Position numbers and translations under genes: made by a program | Part shown: positions 1 through 8,279 of the stretch, piece after piece | How the letters are laid out: each line of letters begins with the position of its first letter | How positions within the stretch are numbered: position 1 is the first letter of the stretch | Notes under the pieces: model-generated | Told to the model about the DNA's origin: nothing | The model's database searches: none | Seen by the model: only the letters and a program-made list of their open reading frames with translations | Assembly: GCF_003601985.1 (NCBI RefSeq) | Contig: NZ_QZXA01000009.1 | Location: forward strand, 279,070 to 343,069 | From: Mesorhizobium jarvisii | Lineage (GTDB): Bacteria > Pseudomonadota > Alphaproteobacteria > Rhizobiales > Rhizobiaceae | Direction: 5' to 3' | Length of the DNA: 64,000 nucleotides

Positions 1-1367
1 AGCCAAAATGGCGGAAGGAATGCCGGAATGTTTGAGAAGGGCAGCACCTCCGGCCTGAGGCGGACGCCAAGCACATCCGCCATGAAGGCGCGGCGCGCTT
101 CAATACGGCTCCAGGTTTCGGGATAGCGCGCTGCGATCTCCTCGCGCAGTGCCTCGTCGGCGAGTGCGATGCCATCCTCGATATTGGTGGTGAAATAGTC
201 GCTGCCGGTTGCCGGGATGATGTCGACCTGCAACGCCATGCCGGATCGCAACTTGATGTCTGAGCCGGAAAACACTGGCGAATGCATCCACTCGTCGATA
301 TGGACGAGATGGCCGGGATTGAGGGATACGCCAAAGAACGGGTCGCCGATGCGATCATGCACCGCTTTCCACAGAGCGCCACCGGTCGTGCCGATACCGA
401 TCGCCTCGTACCAGTCGACAACCGCGGCGAAATAGGGCGCGACGAGCTTTTCGACGTAGTCGCGGATGGCGGGTGGCAACTCTGACGCATCCTCGGCCAA
501 AAAACCGGCGCGGGCGTTGAGCGCGCCCTGGATGCCATAGGCCATGGTGATCGGATCACCACGCCGGATGATGTCGAGGCGGGGGCTGGGCAAGCCATAG
601 GCGGCGCGCTTTCCCGCCGACAACATGGGATGGCAACCATGCGGCAGGCCGTTCATGCCCATCAGCCGCGCCGCCTGCAGTTCGGTCATGCCAGGCTCGA
701 TGGCTTGCAGGACATTGCGCAGCCCTTGCGAGGTGAAGGTCGCGGCAAATTCAAAGCTGGCCAACTGATCGGCCTCGTTGAGGGCGCGCAGACCGTCGGT
801 CGGGTTCATCAGCAGATTGGCGGCATTCACAACTGCGCCCTTGTTGCCGACAAGCGTGCGCAGCGTATCGGCAACGAAGGACGGCAGGTCGAGCGTCGTC
901 TCATCGAAACCGGCATCGCCGGCACCAAAAGGCTTCCAGCCGATGGCGCCGATCCTGTGGCCGGGCTTCAGGCCGCAGCCGGCAAGGATGTCAGGCAGCG
1001 CATCCGAGCGGTCGCGCGGCTGCGCCGGCAGCGAGAAGGTCTGGTAGAGCACGCGCTCGTAGGGCCCATCGCAGATTTCGGCATAGCCCCAGCCCTCATT
1101 GCCAACGAGAAGCCTTGGCTGGCTGCCGGGAACGATGACCAGCAATGTTTCCTCGAAACGCGGATCGTAGCCTGAGAGATAGGCAACATTGGCTGCGTGT
1201 TCGCGGTCGCCATAGATCGCGAAGGCATCGAAACCGGACTTGGCGCCGCGCGCAATCAGCGCTTCGACGCGCGCTCCATAGGTGTTTCGTGCAACCAACG
1301 GCATCACCGTCGGTTCGCCGAATTCGGGCAGCGACATGGATTTCAGACCAACCGATGCGACAGGCAT
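1..1367 (-). CDS. Peptidase M24-like (Xaa-Pro aminopeptidase/creatinase fold) protein, 3' end cut by window edge
   Basis: The frame stays open from an ATG at 1367 (alternative ATG at 1337) to the left edge, about 455 codons, so the C-terminus is missing. An N-terminal creatinase-like domain (about residues 20-190) precedes a pita-bread-like catalytic domain. The usual first two Asp metal ligands are not visible: where family members have GD-x-V-x-x-D-x-G the protein reads GDPITMAYGIQGALNARAGF. The later PGHLVHIDEWMH segment has His residues but not the usual pattern. It may therefore be a non-metal or divergent member. It diverges from ilvA. A G-rich stretch lies about 8 nt before the 1367 ATG, which favours that start. 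Confidence 0.75.
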   Translation of the reverse strand, partial: MPVASVGLKSMSLPEFGEPTVMPLVARNTYGARVEALIARGAKSGFDAFAIYGDREHAANVAYLSGYDPRFEETLLVIVPGSQPRLLVGNEGWGYAEICDGPYERVLYQTFSLPAQPRDRSDALPDILAGCGLKPGHRIGAIGWKPFGAGDAGFDETTLDLPSFVADTLRTLVGNKGAVVNAANLLMNPTDGLRALNEADQLASFEFAATFTSQGLRNVLQAIEPGMTELQAARLMGMNGLPHGCHPMLSAGKRAAYGLPSPRLDIIRRGDPITMAYGIQGALNARAGFLAEDASELPPAIRDYVEKLVAPYFAAVVDWYEAIGIGTTGGALWKAVHDRIGDPFFGVSLNPGHLVHIDEWMHSPVFSGSDIKLRSGMALQVDIIPATGSDYFTTNIEDGIALADEALREEIAARYPETWSRIEARRAFMADVLGVRLRPEVLPFSNIPAFLPPFW

Positions 1368-1552
1368 GAACAAACGCCCCCAAGTGCTTGCAAGGATTCT
1401 GCGAATGCCCTTTGCGCATTGGCATGAAGGGCCGGACAATGGCGTTGCGGGGCCGAATATGCAATAGGCAGGATCGGCCGCGACAGACAGAAGCTGTGCG
1501 GCCGGATCGATGGCAGGTCTGTACGAAACATGCGGCACAAGGTGGCTTTCCA

Positions 1553-2809
1553 ATGAGCAGTTTTTCCTCCCGCGTCGCCGTCGCGGCCGCCGCGATCCGC
1601 CAGATCTTTCCGGAAACGCCGCTGCAGGAAAACGACTACCTGTCGAAGAAGACCGGCGCGCGGGTGCTGCTGAAGCGCGAGGATCTGAGCCCGGTGCGCT
1701 CCTACAAGATCCGTGGCGCCTTCAACTTCTTCCGCAAGGCGCTTGCCGCCGGTAACCAGGCCGAACTGTTCGTCTGCGCGTCGGCCGGCAACCATGCCCA
1801 GGGGTTTGCCTTCGTCTGCCGCCATTTCGGCAAAAAGGGCGTGGTGTTCATGCCGGTGACGACGCCGCAGCAAAAGATCGACAAAACCAGGCTGTTTGGC
1901 GGCGATTTCGTCGAGATCAGGCTGGTCGGCGACTTTTTCGACGACTGCTATCGCGCCGCCTTCGAATTCACCGAAAGCTCAGGCGCCCACATGGTGCCGC
2001 CTTTCGACCACAAGGACATTATCGAGGGCCAGGCAACGGTCGCCTATGAGATCGCGGACCAGATGCCTGGCGCGCGCATGCCCGACATCATCATGCTGCC
2101 GGTCGGCGGTGGCGGGCTCGCCGCCGGCGTGACGCATTATTTCGCCGACCAGGGCCGGGAGGCCCGTTTCGTCTTTTGCGAGCCGGCCGGCGCACCGAGC
2201 CTGCATGACAGCCTCGAGGCGGGAAAACGGCTGAAGCTCGCCAAGGTCGACAACTTCGTCGACGGCGCGGCGGTGGCCGAGATCGGCCGTGAACCCTTGC
2301 GGTATCTCAAGGAATTCGCGGCCGACACGGTGCGGCTGGTCCCGGAAAACCGGCTCTGCGCGACCATGATCGAGATGCTCAATGTCGAAGGCGTCGTGCT
2401 TGAGCCCGCCGGCGCATTGGCCATCGACGCGTTGAAGGATTTTTCCAGGAAGGAGATCCGCGGCAAGACCATTGTCGCCGTGGTTTCGGGCGGCAATTTC
2501 GATTTCGAGCGGCTGCCGGATGTCAAGGAACGGGCCCTGCGCTTCGAAGGCCTGAAGAAATACTTCATCATCCGCTTCCCGCAGCGGCCGGGCGCGCTGC
2601 GCGACTTCCTCGAAATGCTGGGACCGGACGACGACATCGCCCGCTTCGAGTATCTGAAGAAGTCGGCGCGCAATTTCGGCTCGGTGCTGATCGGCATCGA
2701 AACCAAGGACCGCCGCAATTTCGACCTGCTGAAGGCAAATTTCGAGGCGGAGGGCGTCCAGTATCAGGACATCACCGACAACGAGACATTGGCAGGCTTC
2801 ATCATATGA
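1553..2809 (+). CDS. ilvA: Threonine ammonia-lyase (threonine dehydratase), biosynthetic short type
   Basis: PLP enzyme that deaminates L-threonine to 2-oxobutanoate, the first step of isoleucine synthesis, in the cytosol. The 418-residue protein has the PLP lysine in SYKIRGAFNFF (Lys52), the SAGNHAQG substrate loop (about 78-85) and a glycine-rich phosphate loop VGGGGLAAG near residue 184. The last 90 residues (from LKKYFIIRFPQRPGALRDFL) form one ACT-like regulatory domain, as in the short Bacillus/Corynebacterium type rather than the two-domain E. coli enzyme. The frame is open further upstream to 1388, but the ATG at 1553 starts the conserved sequence. Its stop overlaps the next gene by 4 nt (ATGA), so the two are probably co-translated. 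Confidence 0.93.
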   Translation: MSSFSSRVAVAAAAIRQIFPETPLQENDYLSKKTGARVLLKREDLSPVRSYKIRGAFNFFRKALAAGNQAELFVCASAGNHAQGFAFVCRHFGKKGVVFMPVTTPQQKIDKTRLFGGDFVEIRLVGDFFDDCYRAAFEFTESSGAHMVPPFDHKDIIEGQATVAYEIADQMPGARMPDIIMLPVGGGGLAAGVTHYFADQGREARFVFCEPAGAPSLHDSLEAGKRLKLAKVDNFVDGAAVAEIGREPLRYLKEFAADTVRLVPENRLCATMIEMLNVEGVVLEPAGALAIDALKDFSRKEIRGKTIVAVVSGGNFDFERLPDVKERALRFEGLKKYFIIRFPQRPGALRDFLEMLGPDDDIARFEYLKKSARNFGSVLIGIETKDRRNFDLLKANFEAEGVQYQDITDNETLAGFII

Positions 2810-3363
2810 GCGCGAAGGTCTTCATCGCCCTGTTTTCCGGCATCAATGTCGGCGGCAACCGCATCGTCAAGATGGCGGAGCTGCGCTCGTTCTTCGAGGA
2901 TCTCGGCTTTTCCGGCGTCGCCACCTATGTGCAGAGCGGCAACGTCGTGTTCCGAGCCGGCAAAGGCGACGCCGCCGCGCTGACCAGACAGATTGAAGCG
3001 GCCTTCGAGAAGAAATGGGGTTTTCATTCCCGCATCATGGTGCGCGATGTCTCCTGGTTGGAACGGCTGGTGAGCGAAAATCCCTATCCGGAAGCGGCCG
3101 CCGACCACACCAAGCTCCACGCTTATGCGCTGGAGCGTGAGCCGACCGCCGAAGAGGTGGCGCGGCTGGCTGAAAAATGCACGGGCCCCGAGCGCTTCGA
3201 AGTCAAGGGAGACGTACTTTACCTCAGCGCGCCGGACGGGCTCGGCAAGTCAGTCTTCGCCAACCTCATTCCGCGCGCTCTGAAGGTGCCGGGCACCGCG
3301 CGCAACTGGCGCTCGGTGCTGGCGCTGCAGGAGATGGCAGGGCAGACCGGCGGGAAAGCATGA
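2806..3363 (+). CDS. DUF1697 family protein
   Basis: A 185-residue cytosolic protein matching the DUF1697 pattern: an N-terminal segment FIALFSGINVGGNRIVKMAE, then YVQSGNVVF, and a C-terminal TARNWRSV motif. The biochemical function is unknown. It is translationally coupled to ilvA (4-nt overlap), which suggests co-expression and not necessarily a shared pathway. The TGA stop lies within the left arm of a 45-bp palindromic repeat (3358-3402), so the last codon and stop are part of that repeat. This suggests the element inserted at, or was captured by, the end of the gene. Confidence 0.85.
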   Translation: MSAKVFIALFSGINVGGNRIVKMAELRSFFEDLGFSGVATYVQSGNVVFRAGKGDAAALTRQIEAAFEKKWGFHSRIMVRDVSWLERLVSENPYPEAAADHTKLHAYALEREPTAEEVARLAEKCTGPERFEVKGDVLYLSAPDGLGKSVFANLIPRALKVPGTARNWRSVLALQEMAGQTGGKA

Positions 3364-3402
3364 CCCCGAAAAGTGCGTGCCGGTTTTCGGAAACGGTCAT
3401 GC
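3358..3402. repeat. 45-bp Rhizobiales-type palindromic repeat, copy 1
   Basis: Outer arms GCATGACC and GGTCATGC and inner arms CCGAAAA and TTTTCGG flank a short spacer, making an imperfect palindrome. The core GAAAAGTG...CGGTTTTC is shared with the second copy at 19983. Such short intergenic palindromes are common in rhizobial chromosomes. This one supplies the stop codon of the DUF1697 gene. Confidence 0.7.
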
Positions 3403-3412
3403 TCGAACAAAC

Positions 3413-3709
3413 CTACGCTGCCGTCGCCGGCTTCCAGTCGAAGTTCAGTTCTTCGCGGAAGGCAAAGCGCTTGATGTGGTCGGCCACGACACTCTCCAGG
3501 CGCTCGAGCGATCCCGCTTCGTTGGTTGATACCACAATGTGCAGCGCTGCCGCGTCCGCATCCATGACGGTGCGGCCGAGCGACGTCAGGTCGATGGTGC
3601 CGTGGGTCGGGTTGAACTCAACGGGGAATTTGTGTGCCCAGTGCTTGCACAACTGCTGCAGGTAGCGGCTGGCGTGCTCAGTGGCGACGTCGGCATGGCT
3701 GGATGGCAT
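3413..3709 (-). CDS. DUF2218 domain protein
   Basis: A 98-residue protein with the DUF2218 pattern: SRYLQQLCKHWAHKF near the N-terminus, then a beta-rich middle part and the C-terminal block LERLESVVADHIKRFAFRE. Family members are small cytosolic proteins of unknown role, often encoded beside siderophore or iron-related genes. No such genes are visible here. A strong ribosome site (AGGAGAAG) precedes the ATG at 3709. It is convergent with the DUF1697 gene and shares an orientation with gloA upstream, from which a hairpin separates it. Confidence 0.85.
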   Translation of the reverse strand: MPSSHADVATEHASRYLQQLCKHWAHKFPVEFNPTHGTIDLTSLGRTVMDADAAALHIVVSTNEAGSLERLESVVADHIKRFAFREELNFDWKPATAA

Positions 3710-3793
3710 GAATGACTTCTCCTGGTCTGGGCGCTGGCCTGCCGGCCAGGCGTGATGACCGGTCAGATAGGTGGCGTGGTGCGAAACGGCAAA

Positions 3794-3819
3794 GGCGGCC
3801 GGCTTTTACCCCGGCCGCC
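3794..3819 (-). terminator. Stem-loop downstream of gloA
   Basis: A 9-bp perfect stem, GGCGGCCGG with CCGGCCGCC, lies about 20 nt past the gloA stop. There is no long U-tract on the minus strand, so it may be an mRNA 3' stabiliser instead of a classical Rho-independent terminator. Confidence 0.5.
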
Positions 3820-3841
3820 TCGCTGAAAGATGGCGTGATTG

Positions 3842-4282
3842 CTACCAGCTTCCGGTGTTGGCCATCGAAGCCCAAGGTTCAGCCTTGGCTTTCGCGGGGC
3901 CCTTCTGCAGAAGCTCGATGGAGATGCCGTCCGGCGACCTGATGAAGGCCATGTTGCCATCGCGCGGCGGCCGGTTGATGGTGACGCCGTTGTCCATCAG
4001 ATGCTGGCAGGTGGCGTAGATGTCATCGACCTCGTAGGCGAGGTGGCCGAAATTGCGCCCGCCCTTGTAGTCTTCCGGATCCCAGTTGTAGGTGAGTTCG
4101 ATCAGCGGCGCCTTGTCGTTGATGCCGCTCTGCTCGTCTTCGGAGGCGGCGAGGAAGATCAGCGTGAAGCGGCCCTGCTCGTTTTCGTAGCGGCGGACCT
4201 CCTTCAGCCCGAGCTTGTTGCAGTAGAAATCGAGCGAGGCATCGACATCGGCGACGCGGACCATGGTGTGCAGATAGCGCAT
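3842..4282 (-). CDS. gloA: Lactoylglutathione lyase (glyoxalase I)
   Basis: Metal-dependent isomerase that converts the hemithioacetal of methylglyoxal and glutathione to S-lactoylglutathione, in cytosolic methylglyoxal detoxification. The 146-residue protein has the VOC fold. Likely metal ligands are His5 (MRYLHTMVRV), Glu in LIELTYNW, His in FGHLAYEV and Glu in SIELLQKG, matching the order in E. coli GloA. The frame is open upstream to 4426, but the ATG at 4282 has a good GAGGAAAA ribosome site and begins the conserved protein. It carries a short extra C-terminal tail (about 15 residues) compared with E. coli GloA. It stands alone, ahead of the DUF2218 gene. Confidence 0.93.
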   Translation of the reverse strand: MRYLHTMVRVADVDASLDFYCNKLGLKEVRRYENEQGRFTLIFLAASEDEQSGINDKAPLIELTYNWDPEDYKGGRNFGHLAYEVDDIYATCQHLMDNGVTINRPPRDGNMAFIRSPDGISIELLQKGPAKAKAEPWASMANTGSW

Positions 4283-4498
4283 GAGTTTTCCTCGATCTGT
4301 TGGGGTGCGGCGCAACATAGGGTCGCCCCGGTGAAAGGGCAATCTCCTGCGCTTGGCGATGCCGGCAAAGAACAAATCCGGTATTCCCGCAATGAACCGT
4401 GAAAAAAGGCAGGGAAGGTCTTGCACACACCGGAAGCCGCGGTGTTAATCTGGTGTCAAGAATCAGTTGCGGTGTTCTTGAAAAAAGGGGGCATTCTT

Positions 4499-5095
4499 AT
4501 GGGGGAAAAGGCCTCTTTGACGGGGCGGGCCGGAACCCTTGGCGACGCCTTGAAGCGCGACGAAGGCGGCGACGCCGCCGACCTGACCGAAATTGCCGGC
4601 GCCATCAAGTGGTTCGATGTGGCCAAGGGTTACGGGTTCATCCTACCCGATGACGGTGTCTCGGGCGATATCCTCCTCCATGTGACATGTCTTCGGCGGG
4701 ACGGTTTCCAGACTGCCTTGGAAGGCGCGCGCGTGGTTTGCCTTGTCAAGCAGGGCGATCGCGGTCTGCAGGCCTTTCGTGTGCTTTCCATGGATGTCAC
4801 CACCGCCGTCCATCCCGCGGAAATGCAGGAACAGCGCACCCATGTGGCGGTGACGCCGGAGAGCGGGCTCGAACGCGCTTTGGTCAAATGGTTCAACCGC
4901 ACCAAGGGCTTTGGCTTCCTGACGCGCGGCGAAGGCACCGAGGACATTTTCGTCCACATGGAGACCTTGCGCCGCTATGGCATCACCGAGCTTCGGCCGG
5001 GCCAGGTCGTGCTCGTCCGTTTCGGCCGCGGTGACAAAGGCCTTATGGCCGCCGAAATTCACCCCGATATGGGCACCTTGCCGGTTTCGCACTAG
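4499..5095 (+). CDS. Double cold-shock-domain protein
   Basis: A 198-residue protein with two cold-shock (OB-fold) domains, about residues 28-95 and 122-190. The first has GAIKWFDVAKGYGFI and DILLHVTCL, the second ALVKWFNRTKGFGFL and DIFVHMETL. These carry the RNP1 (KGxGF) and RNP2-like (F/LxH) nucleic-acid-binding motifs. Rhizobial two-domain CspA-like proteins are thought to bind single-stranded RNA or DNA; the target is unknown. Start chosen at 4499 because AAGGGGG lies about 9 nt upstream, although the frame is open from 4421. The DUF192 gene follows after 24 nt in the same direction, so co-transcription is likely. Confidence 0.9.
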   Translation: MGEKASLTGRAGTLGDALKRDEGGDAADLTEIAGAIKWFDVAKGYGFILPDDGVSGDILLHVTCLRRDGFQTALEGARVVCLVKQGDRGLQAFRVLSMDVTTAVHPAEMQEQRTHVAVTPESGLERALVKWFNRTKGFGFLTRGEGTEDIFVHMETLRRYGITELRPGQVVLVRFGRGDKGLMAAEIHPDMGTLPVSH

Positions 5096-5119
5096 GACGA
5101 TTTCGGCCGAGGATCTTGG

Positions 5120-5680
5120 ATGACTCGCAGGAACTGGCTGACGGCGGGCGTGTTTTGCGCCATTGCGGCCGTGATCGTGGCCGCAGGTGCTTTCTTCTAT
5201 TCGGAACGGCCGACCTCGGCAGACGGCCGGGCGATGATCCTTCCGGTCGACCCGACGCCGCTGGTCGTGGTGACGAAAGATGGGAATCGCTCTTTTTCCA
5301 TCGAGATCGCCGACACCGATTTGGAGCGCGAGGCCGGCCTGATGTTTCGCCAGGACATGGCGGACGATCACGGCATGCTGTTCGTCTTCGAAATACAGCA
5401 GCAGGTCAGTTTCTGGATGCAAAACACGCCAATGCCGCTTGACCTGATCTTTGTCGGCCAGGATGGCAAGATCCGCGCCGTCAAGCATGGCGAACCGCAA
5501 TCCCAGGCCATCATTTCACCTGGCGTGCCTGTGCGCTTCGTGCTCGAGCTCAAGGCCGGCACCGCCGCCAAATACGGCATCGGGTATGGCGACCTGTTGC
5601 GCCACCCGGCAGTCGGCACCGTATCCGGACCCGGCATGCCACCGCCGGACAATGGCGATGCACCCAACGGCGGCGGCTGA
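5120..5680 (+). CDS. DUF192 family exported or membrane-anchored protein
   Basis: A 186-residue protein with one N-terminal hydrophobic segment (about residues 7-26, FCAIAAVIVAAGAFFYS) acting as signal or anchor, followed by a DUF192 domain. Family signatures are visible: LEREAGLMFRQDM, GMLFVF, and VSFWMQNTPMPLDLIFV. The domain is periplasmic by topology. Its role is unknown; a single-domain archaeal homologue has a known fold but no assigned activity. The C-terminus is Pro/Gly/Asn-rich. It follows the cold-shock gene by 24 nt and precedes a hydrolase by 19 nt, so the three probably form one transcription unit. Confidence 0.88.
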   Translation: MTRRNWLTAGVFCAIAAVIVAAGAFFYSERPTSADGRAMILPVDPTPLVVVTKDGNRSFSIEIADTDLEREAGLMFRQDMADDHGMLFVFEIQQQVSFWMQNTPMPLDLIFVGQDGKIRAVKHGEPQSQAIISPGVPVRFVLELKAGTAAKYGIGYGDLLRHPAVGTVSGPGMPPPDNGDAPNGGG

Positions 5681-5699
5681 ACGCGAGGTGGGGCAGCCG

Positions 5700-6467
5700 A
5701 TGCAGTTCTTCTCTCATGACGGGTTCGATCTTGCCTTCCTCGACCGCCAGCCGGCATCGGGGCAGGGCGATCCCGTGCTCATGATCCACGGCTTCGCCTC
5801 GAGCCACTACGTCAACTGGGTGTCGCCCGGCTGGTTCAAGACGCTCAACGATGCCGGGTATCGCGCCATCGCCTTCGACAATCGCGGCCATGGCTCGTCA
5901 TCGAAGAGCTATGACGAGGCCGACTATACGCCAGCGAAAATGGCCTCGGATGCCGCCGCCTTGCTCGACCATCTCGGCATCGAACGGGCCCATGTCATGG
6001 GCTATTCGATGGGTGCTCGCATCGCGGCGTTTCTGGCTCTGTCCGATCCGCACAAGGTGGCGACGCTGGTCTTTGGCGGCCTCGGCATCGGCATGATCGA
6101 CGGCGTCGGCGATTGGGATCCGATTGCCGCGGCCCTGCTTGCCGACGATCCGGCGGCGACCAGCCATCCGCGCGGCCGCTCTTTCCGCGCCTTCGCCGAC
6201 CAGACCCGCAGCGATCGCCGGGCGCTTGCCGCCTGCATCGCCACATCGCGGGAGCTGCTGAGCGAGGATGATATTGCCCGCATCGCCCAGCCGACGCTGG
6301 TCGCGGTCGGCACCACGGACGACATTGGCGGCTCGCCGGACGAACTCGCCGCCCTGATGCCGAACGCCAGAGCTTTCCACATCGGGGGCAGGGATCATAT
6401 GCTGGCGGTCGGGGACAAGACCTTCAAGCAACGCGTTCTGGAGTTTTATGCCGAATATCCGCTTTGA
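5700..6467 (+). CDS. Alpha/beta hydrolase
   Basis: A 255-residue alpha/beta-hydrolase-fold enzyme, substrate unknown. The oxyanion-hole region is LMIHGFASSHYVNW, the nucleophile elbow is GYSMGAR (Ser about residue 102) and the catalytic His is in GRDHMLAVGD near residue 230. The frame is open back to 5451, overlapping the DUF192 gene, but the ATG at 5700 has a GAGGTGGGG ribosome site and fits the family start. It lies 19 nt behind the DUF192 gene. No signal peptide, so cytosolic. It could be an esterase, lactonase or haloperoxidase-like enzyme; sequence alone does not decide. Confidence 0.88.
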   Translation: MQFFSHDGFDLAFLDRQPASGQGDPVLMIHGFASSHYVNWVSPGWFKTLNDAGYRAIAFDNRGHGSSSKSYDEADYTPAKMASDAAALLDHLGIERAHVMGYSMGARIAAFLALSDPHKVATLVFGGLGIGMIDGVGDWDPIAAALLADDPAATSHPRGRSFRAFADQTRSDRRALAACIATSRELLSEDDIARIAQPTLVAVGTTDDIGGSPDELAALMPNARAFHIGGRDHMLAVGDKTFKQRVLEFYAEYPL

Positions 6468-6652
6468 GCGGTCCGCCGGGGAGCAACAGCGGTACAATGG
6501 GGAAGAAGCACGGCCGCCATGCCCGGCGCGTCGCTCGAGCGACAATCGCGTCCTTGGAGTGCTGGGGATCGTTCTCAACGGGCCGTCGGTGGCGGCGGCT
6601 GGCCATCCTCGCGGCAATGGCGTCGACCATAGGCGCCTTTACCTGATCCCCG

Positions 6653-7264
6653 CTAGCCTGTAGCGAGGGCCGCCAGCGACCGCGCCATGTTCAGCCTGGC
6701 CTGCGGCTCGAAGCGCCGGCGAAATTCCTCGGTGAGGAAAATGCGCGGGCGGGCAAGGAAATCCTTCAGCACGGCACCCCGCCCGGCACGCCACATCGGC
6801 TCTTCCACCCAGTCATATTCGCGGCGCACCGCGCGTTCATAGGCGTCGAATGCATCCGGCGCGGCGCCCAGGATCGACAGGTCCATGTCGAGGAAGAGGC
6901 TGGTGTCGCGCGTGGCCTTCGCATCGTCGAACTGGGGCAATTGGTGCGCAGCCGTGGCCAGGATCATCGCGCCGATGCGGTCCAGGCGCTCCGCGTCGGT
7001 GCGGCCCGCGAGCTTTTGCGCGGCAAGCGCGGCACTTCTGGCCTCATTGTCCTTGGCCTTGCTGTCATAGATGGCGTCGTGGAACCAGATCGCCGCTTCG
7101 ACGGCCTGGGGATCACCGAGCAGCGCTCGATAATCGCCGGCCAGCGCCAGCATCGCCTCGATATGGGCAAGGTTGTGATAGTGACGGCTTTCGGCGCGGT
7201 AGAGCGCCGCGAGTTCCTGTTTCAGCGGTTTGTCGACCAGGGGCTGGTCTTCCATGTTCGTCAT
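6653..7264 (-). CDS. HD-domain metal-dependent phosphohydrolase-like protein
   Basis: A 203-residue protein of the predicted HD-superfamily hydrolase group. The motif YHNLAHIEAML (about residues 29-39) supplies His residues and AIWFHDAIYD (about 59-68) supplies the His-Asp doublet that binds metal in HD enzymes. Further conserved His occurs in ATAAHQLP. The family is widespread and uncharacterised, and substrates are unknown (other HD proteins cleave phosphomonoesters or phosphodiesters). The start may be 7264 or the second Met nine nt downstream. It diverges from the VOC gene. The 185 nt between it and the hydrolase hold only a 14-bp palindrome (6530-6543). Confidence 0.83.
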   Translation of the reverse strand: MTNMEDQPLVDKPLKQELAALYRAESRHYHNLAHIEAMLALAGDYRALLGDPQAVEAAIWFHDAIYDSKAKDNEARSAALAAQKLAGRTDAERLDRIGAMILATAAHQLPQFDDAKATRDTSLFLDMDLSILGAAPDAFDAYERAVRREYDWVEEPMWRAGRGAVLKDFLARPRIFLTEEFRRRFEPQARLNMARSLAALATG

Positions 7265-7375
7265 CCGTCCAGTTAATCGATCTCAGCCTCTTCGAGCCAG
7301 TCACTCCGAACCTTGCATAGGCCGGAGCTCTGGGGAATGCTGCCATTCCCGGAATACTCGACCCAGGAGGCCGAC

Positions 7376-8020
7376 ATGACCAATACGCCAGGCAGCGAGA
7401 ACCCCAGACCGGGGACGATCGACATGAAGCTGGAGGCCGTCATCATCGCCGTTGCGGATGCCGATCGGTCCAAGCGCTTCTACAGCGGCCTGGGTTGGCG
7501 GCTCGATGCGGACTTCGTCGTCGGCGATGCGTTTCGCGTCGTGCAGTTTACGCCTCCCGGGTCGCCGTGCTCGATCCATTTCGGCAAAGGGCTGACATCG
7601 GCCGCGCCGGGCTCGGCGAAGGGACTTTATCTCGTGGTGTCCGATATCGAGGCGGCGCATGCCGAACTCGTGGCACGCGGCATCGAGGCGAGCGAGGTGT
7701 TCCACCGCACGGGGCCTGGGCAGCCGGCGATCAGTGGCCGGCATCCGGAGGGGCGCAGCTATTCATCCTATGTCACGTTTGCCGATCCGGACGGCAACAG
7801 CTTCATACTGCAGGAAATCACCCAGCGACTGCCTGGACGCGTGGATGCCAGCGACACGATATTCACGTCGTCGGGCGAGCTTGCCGCGGCGCTGCGCCGT
7901 GCGGCGGCGGCACATGGCGAACACGAGAAACGGACCGGCGGACAGTATGATGTGAACTGGCCCGACTGGTATGCCGAATACATGGTGGCCGAACAGGCTG
8001 GCACCTCGCTGCCGACTTGA
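7376..8020 (+). CDS. VOC (glyoxalase/bleomycin-resistance/dioxygenase) family protein
   Basis: A 214-residue protein with one VOC domain in roughly the first 145 residues (MKLEAVIIAVADADRSKRFY ... FADPDGNSFILQEI). The Glu of ILQEI is the expected C-terminal metal ligand, and the first ligand position is less clear (VIIAVAD lacks the usual His). A C-terminal extension of about 65 residues, rich in Ala/Arg and ending with DWYAEYMVAEQAGTSLP, is unlike single-domain glyoxalases. Start at 7376 is supported by an AGGAGG ribosome site six nt upstream. The substrate is unknown. It diverges from the HD-domain gene. Confidence 0.85.
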   Translation: MTNTPGSENPRPGTIDMKLEAVIIAVADADRSKRFYSGLGWRLDADFVVGDAFRVVQFTPPGSPCSIHFGKGLTSAAPGSAKGLYLVVSDIEAAHAELVARGIEASEVFHRTGPGQPAISGRHPEGRSYSSYVTFADPDGNSFILQEITQRLPGRVDASDTIFTSSGELAAALRRAAAAHGEHEKRTGGQYDVNWPDWYAEYMVAEQAGTSLPT

Positions 8021-8036
8021 AATGAGATCCATCGCA

Positions 8037-8059
8037 GCGCGGCGTCATTGGCGCCGCGC
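8037..8059 (+). terminator. GC-rich stem-loop after the VOC gene
   Basis: Stem GCGCGGCG paired with CGCCGCGC (8 bp) starts about 17 nt after the VOC stop codon. There is no clear U-run, so a terminator role is only likely. The rest of the 259-nt gap up to cysE holds an unremarkable promoter region with no recognisable regulatory motif. Confidence 0.4.
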
Positions 8060-8279
8060 CGGCCTTGAGCCCGCCATCAGATCGTTCCGGCAGTGGGCGC
8101 GGCAGGCCGCCTCCAGCAGCACGGCGATCAAGGGTTCGTTTTCCATGGCCGCTTGAATTCCTGCGAACCAAATCCATTTGACACAGCACTAAGGAAAATT
8201 GAGTTCAATCGTGCTATGATCTGGCCTATATGTGCGGCCGGACAACAGGCAAGCCAGCAGGACGCAGGACGAGACGTCG

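Noticed and set aside
1388..1552. Upstream extension of ilvA
   Set aside because: The extra 55 residues resemble no threonine dehydratase; the ATG at 1553 begins the conserved protein.
8170..8235. A housekeeping promoter for cysE (TTGACA at about 8178)
   Set aside because: No -10 element occurs at acceptable spacing, so no promoter is called.
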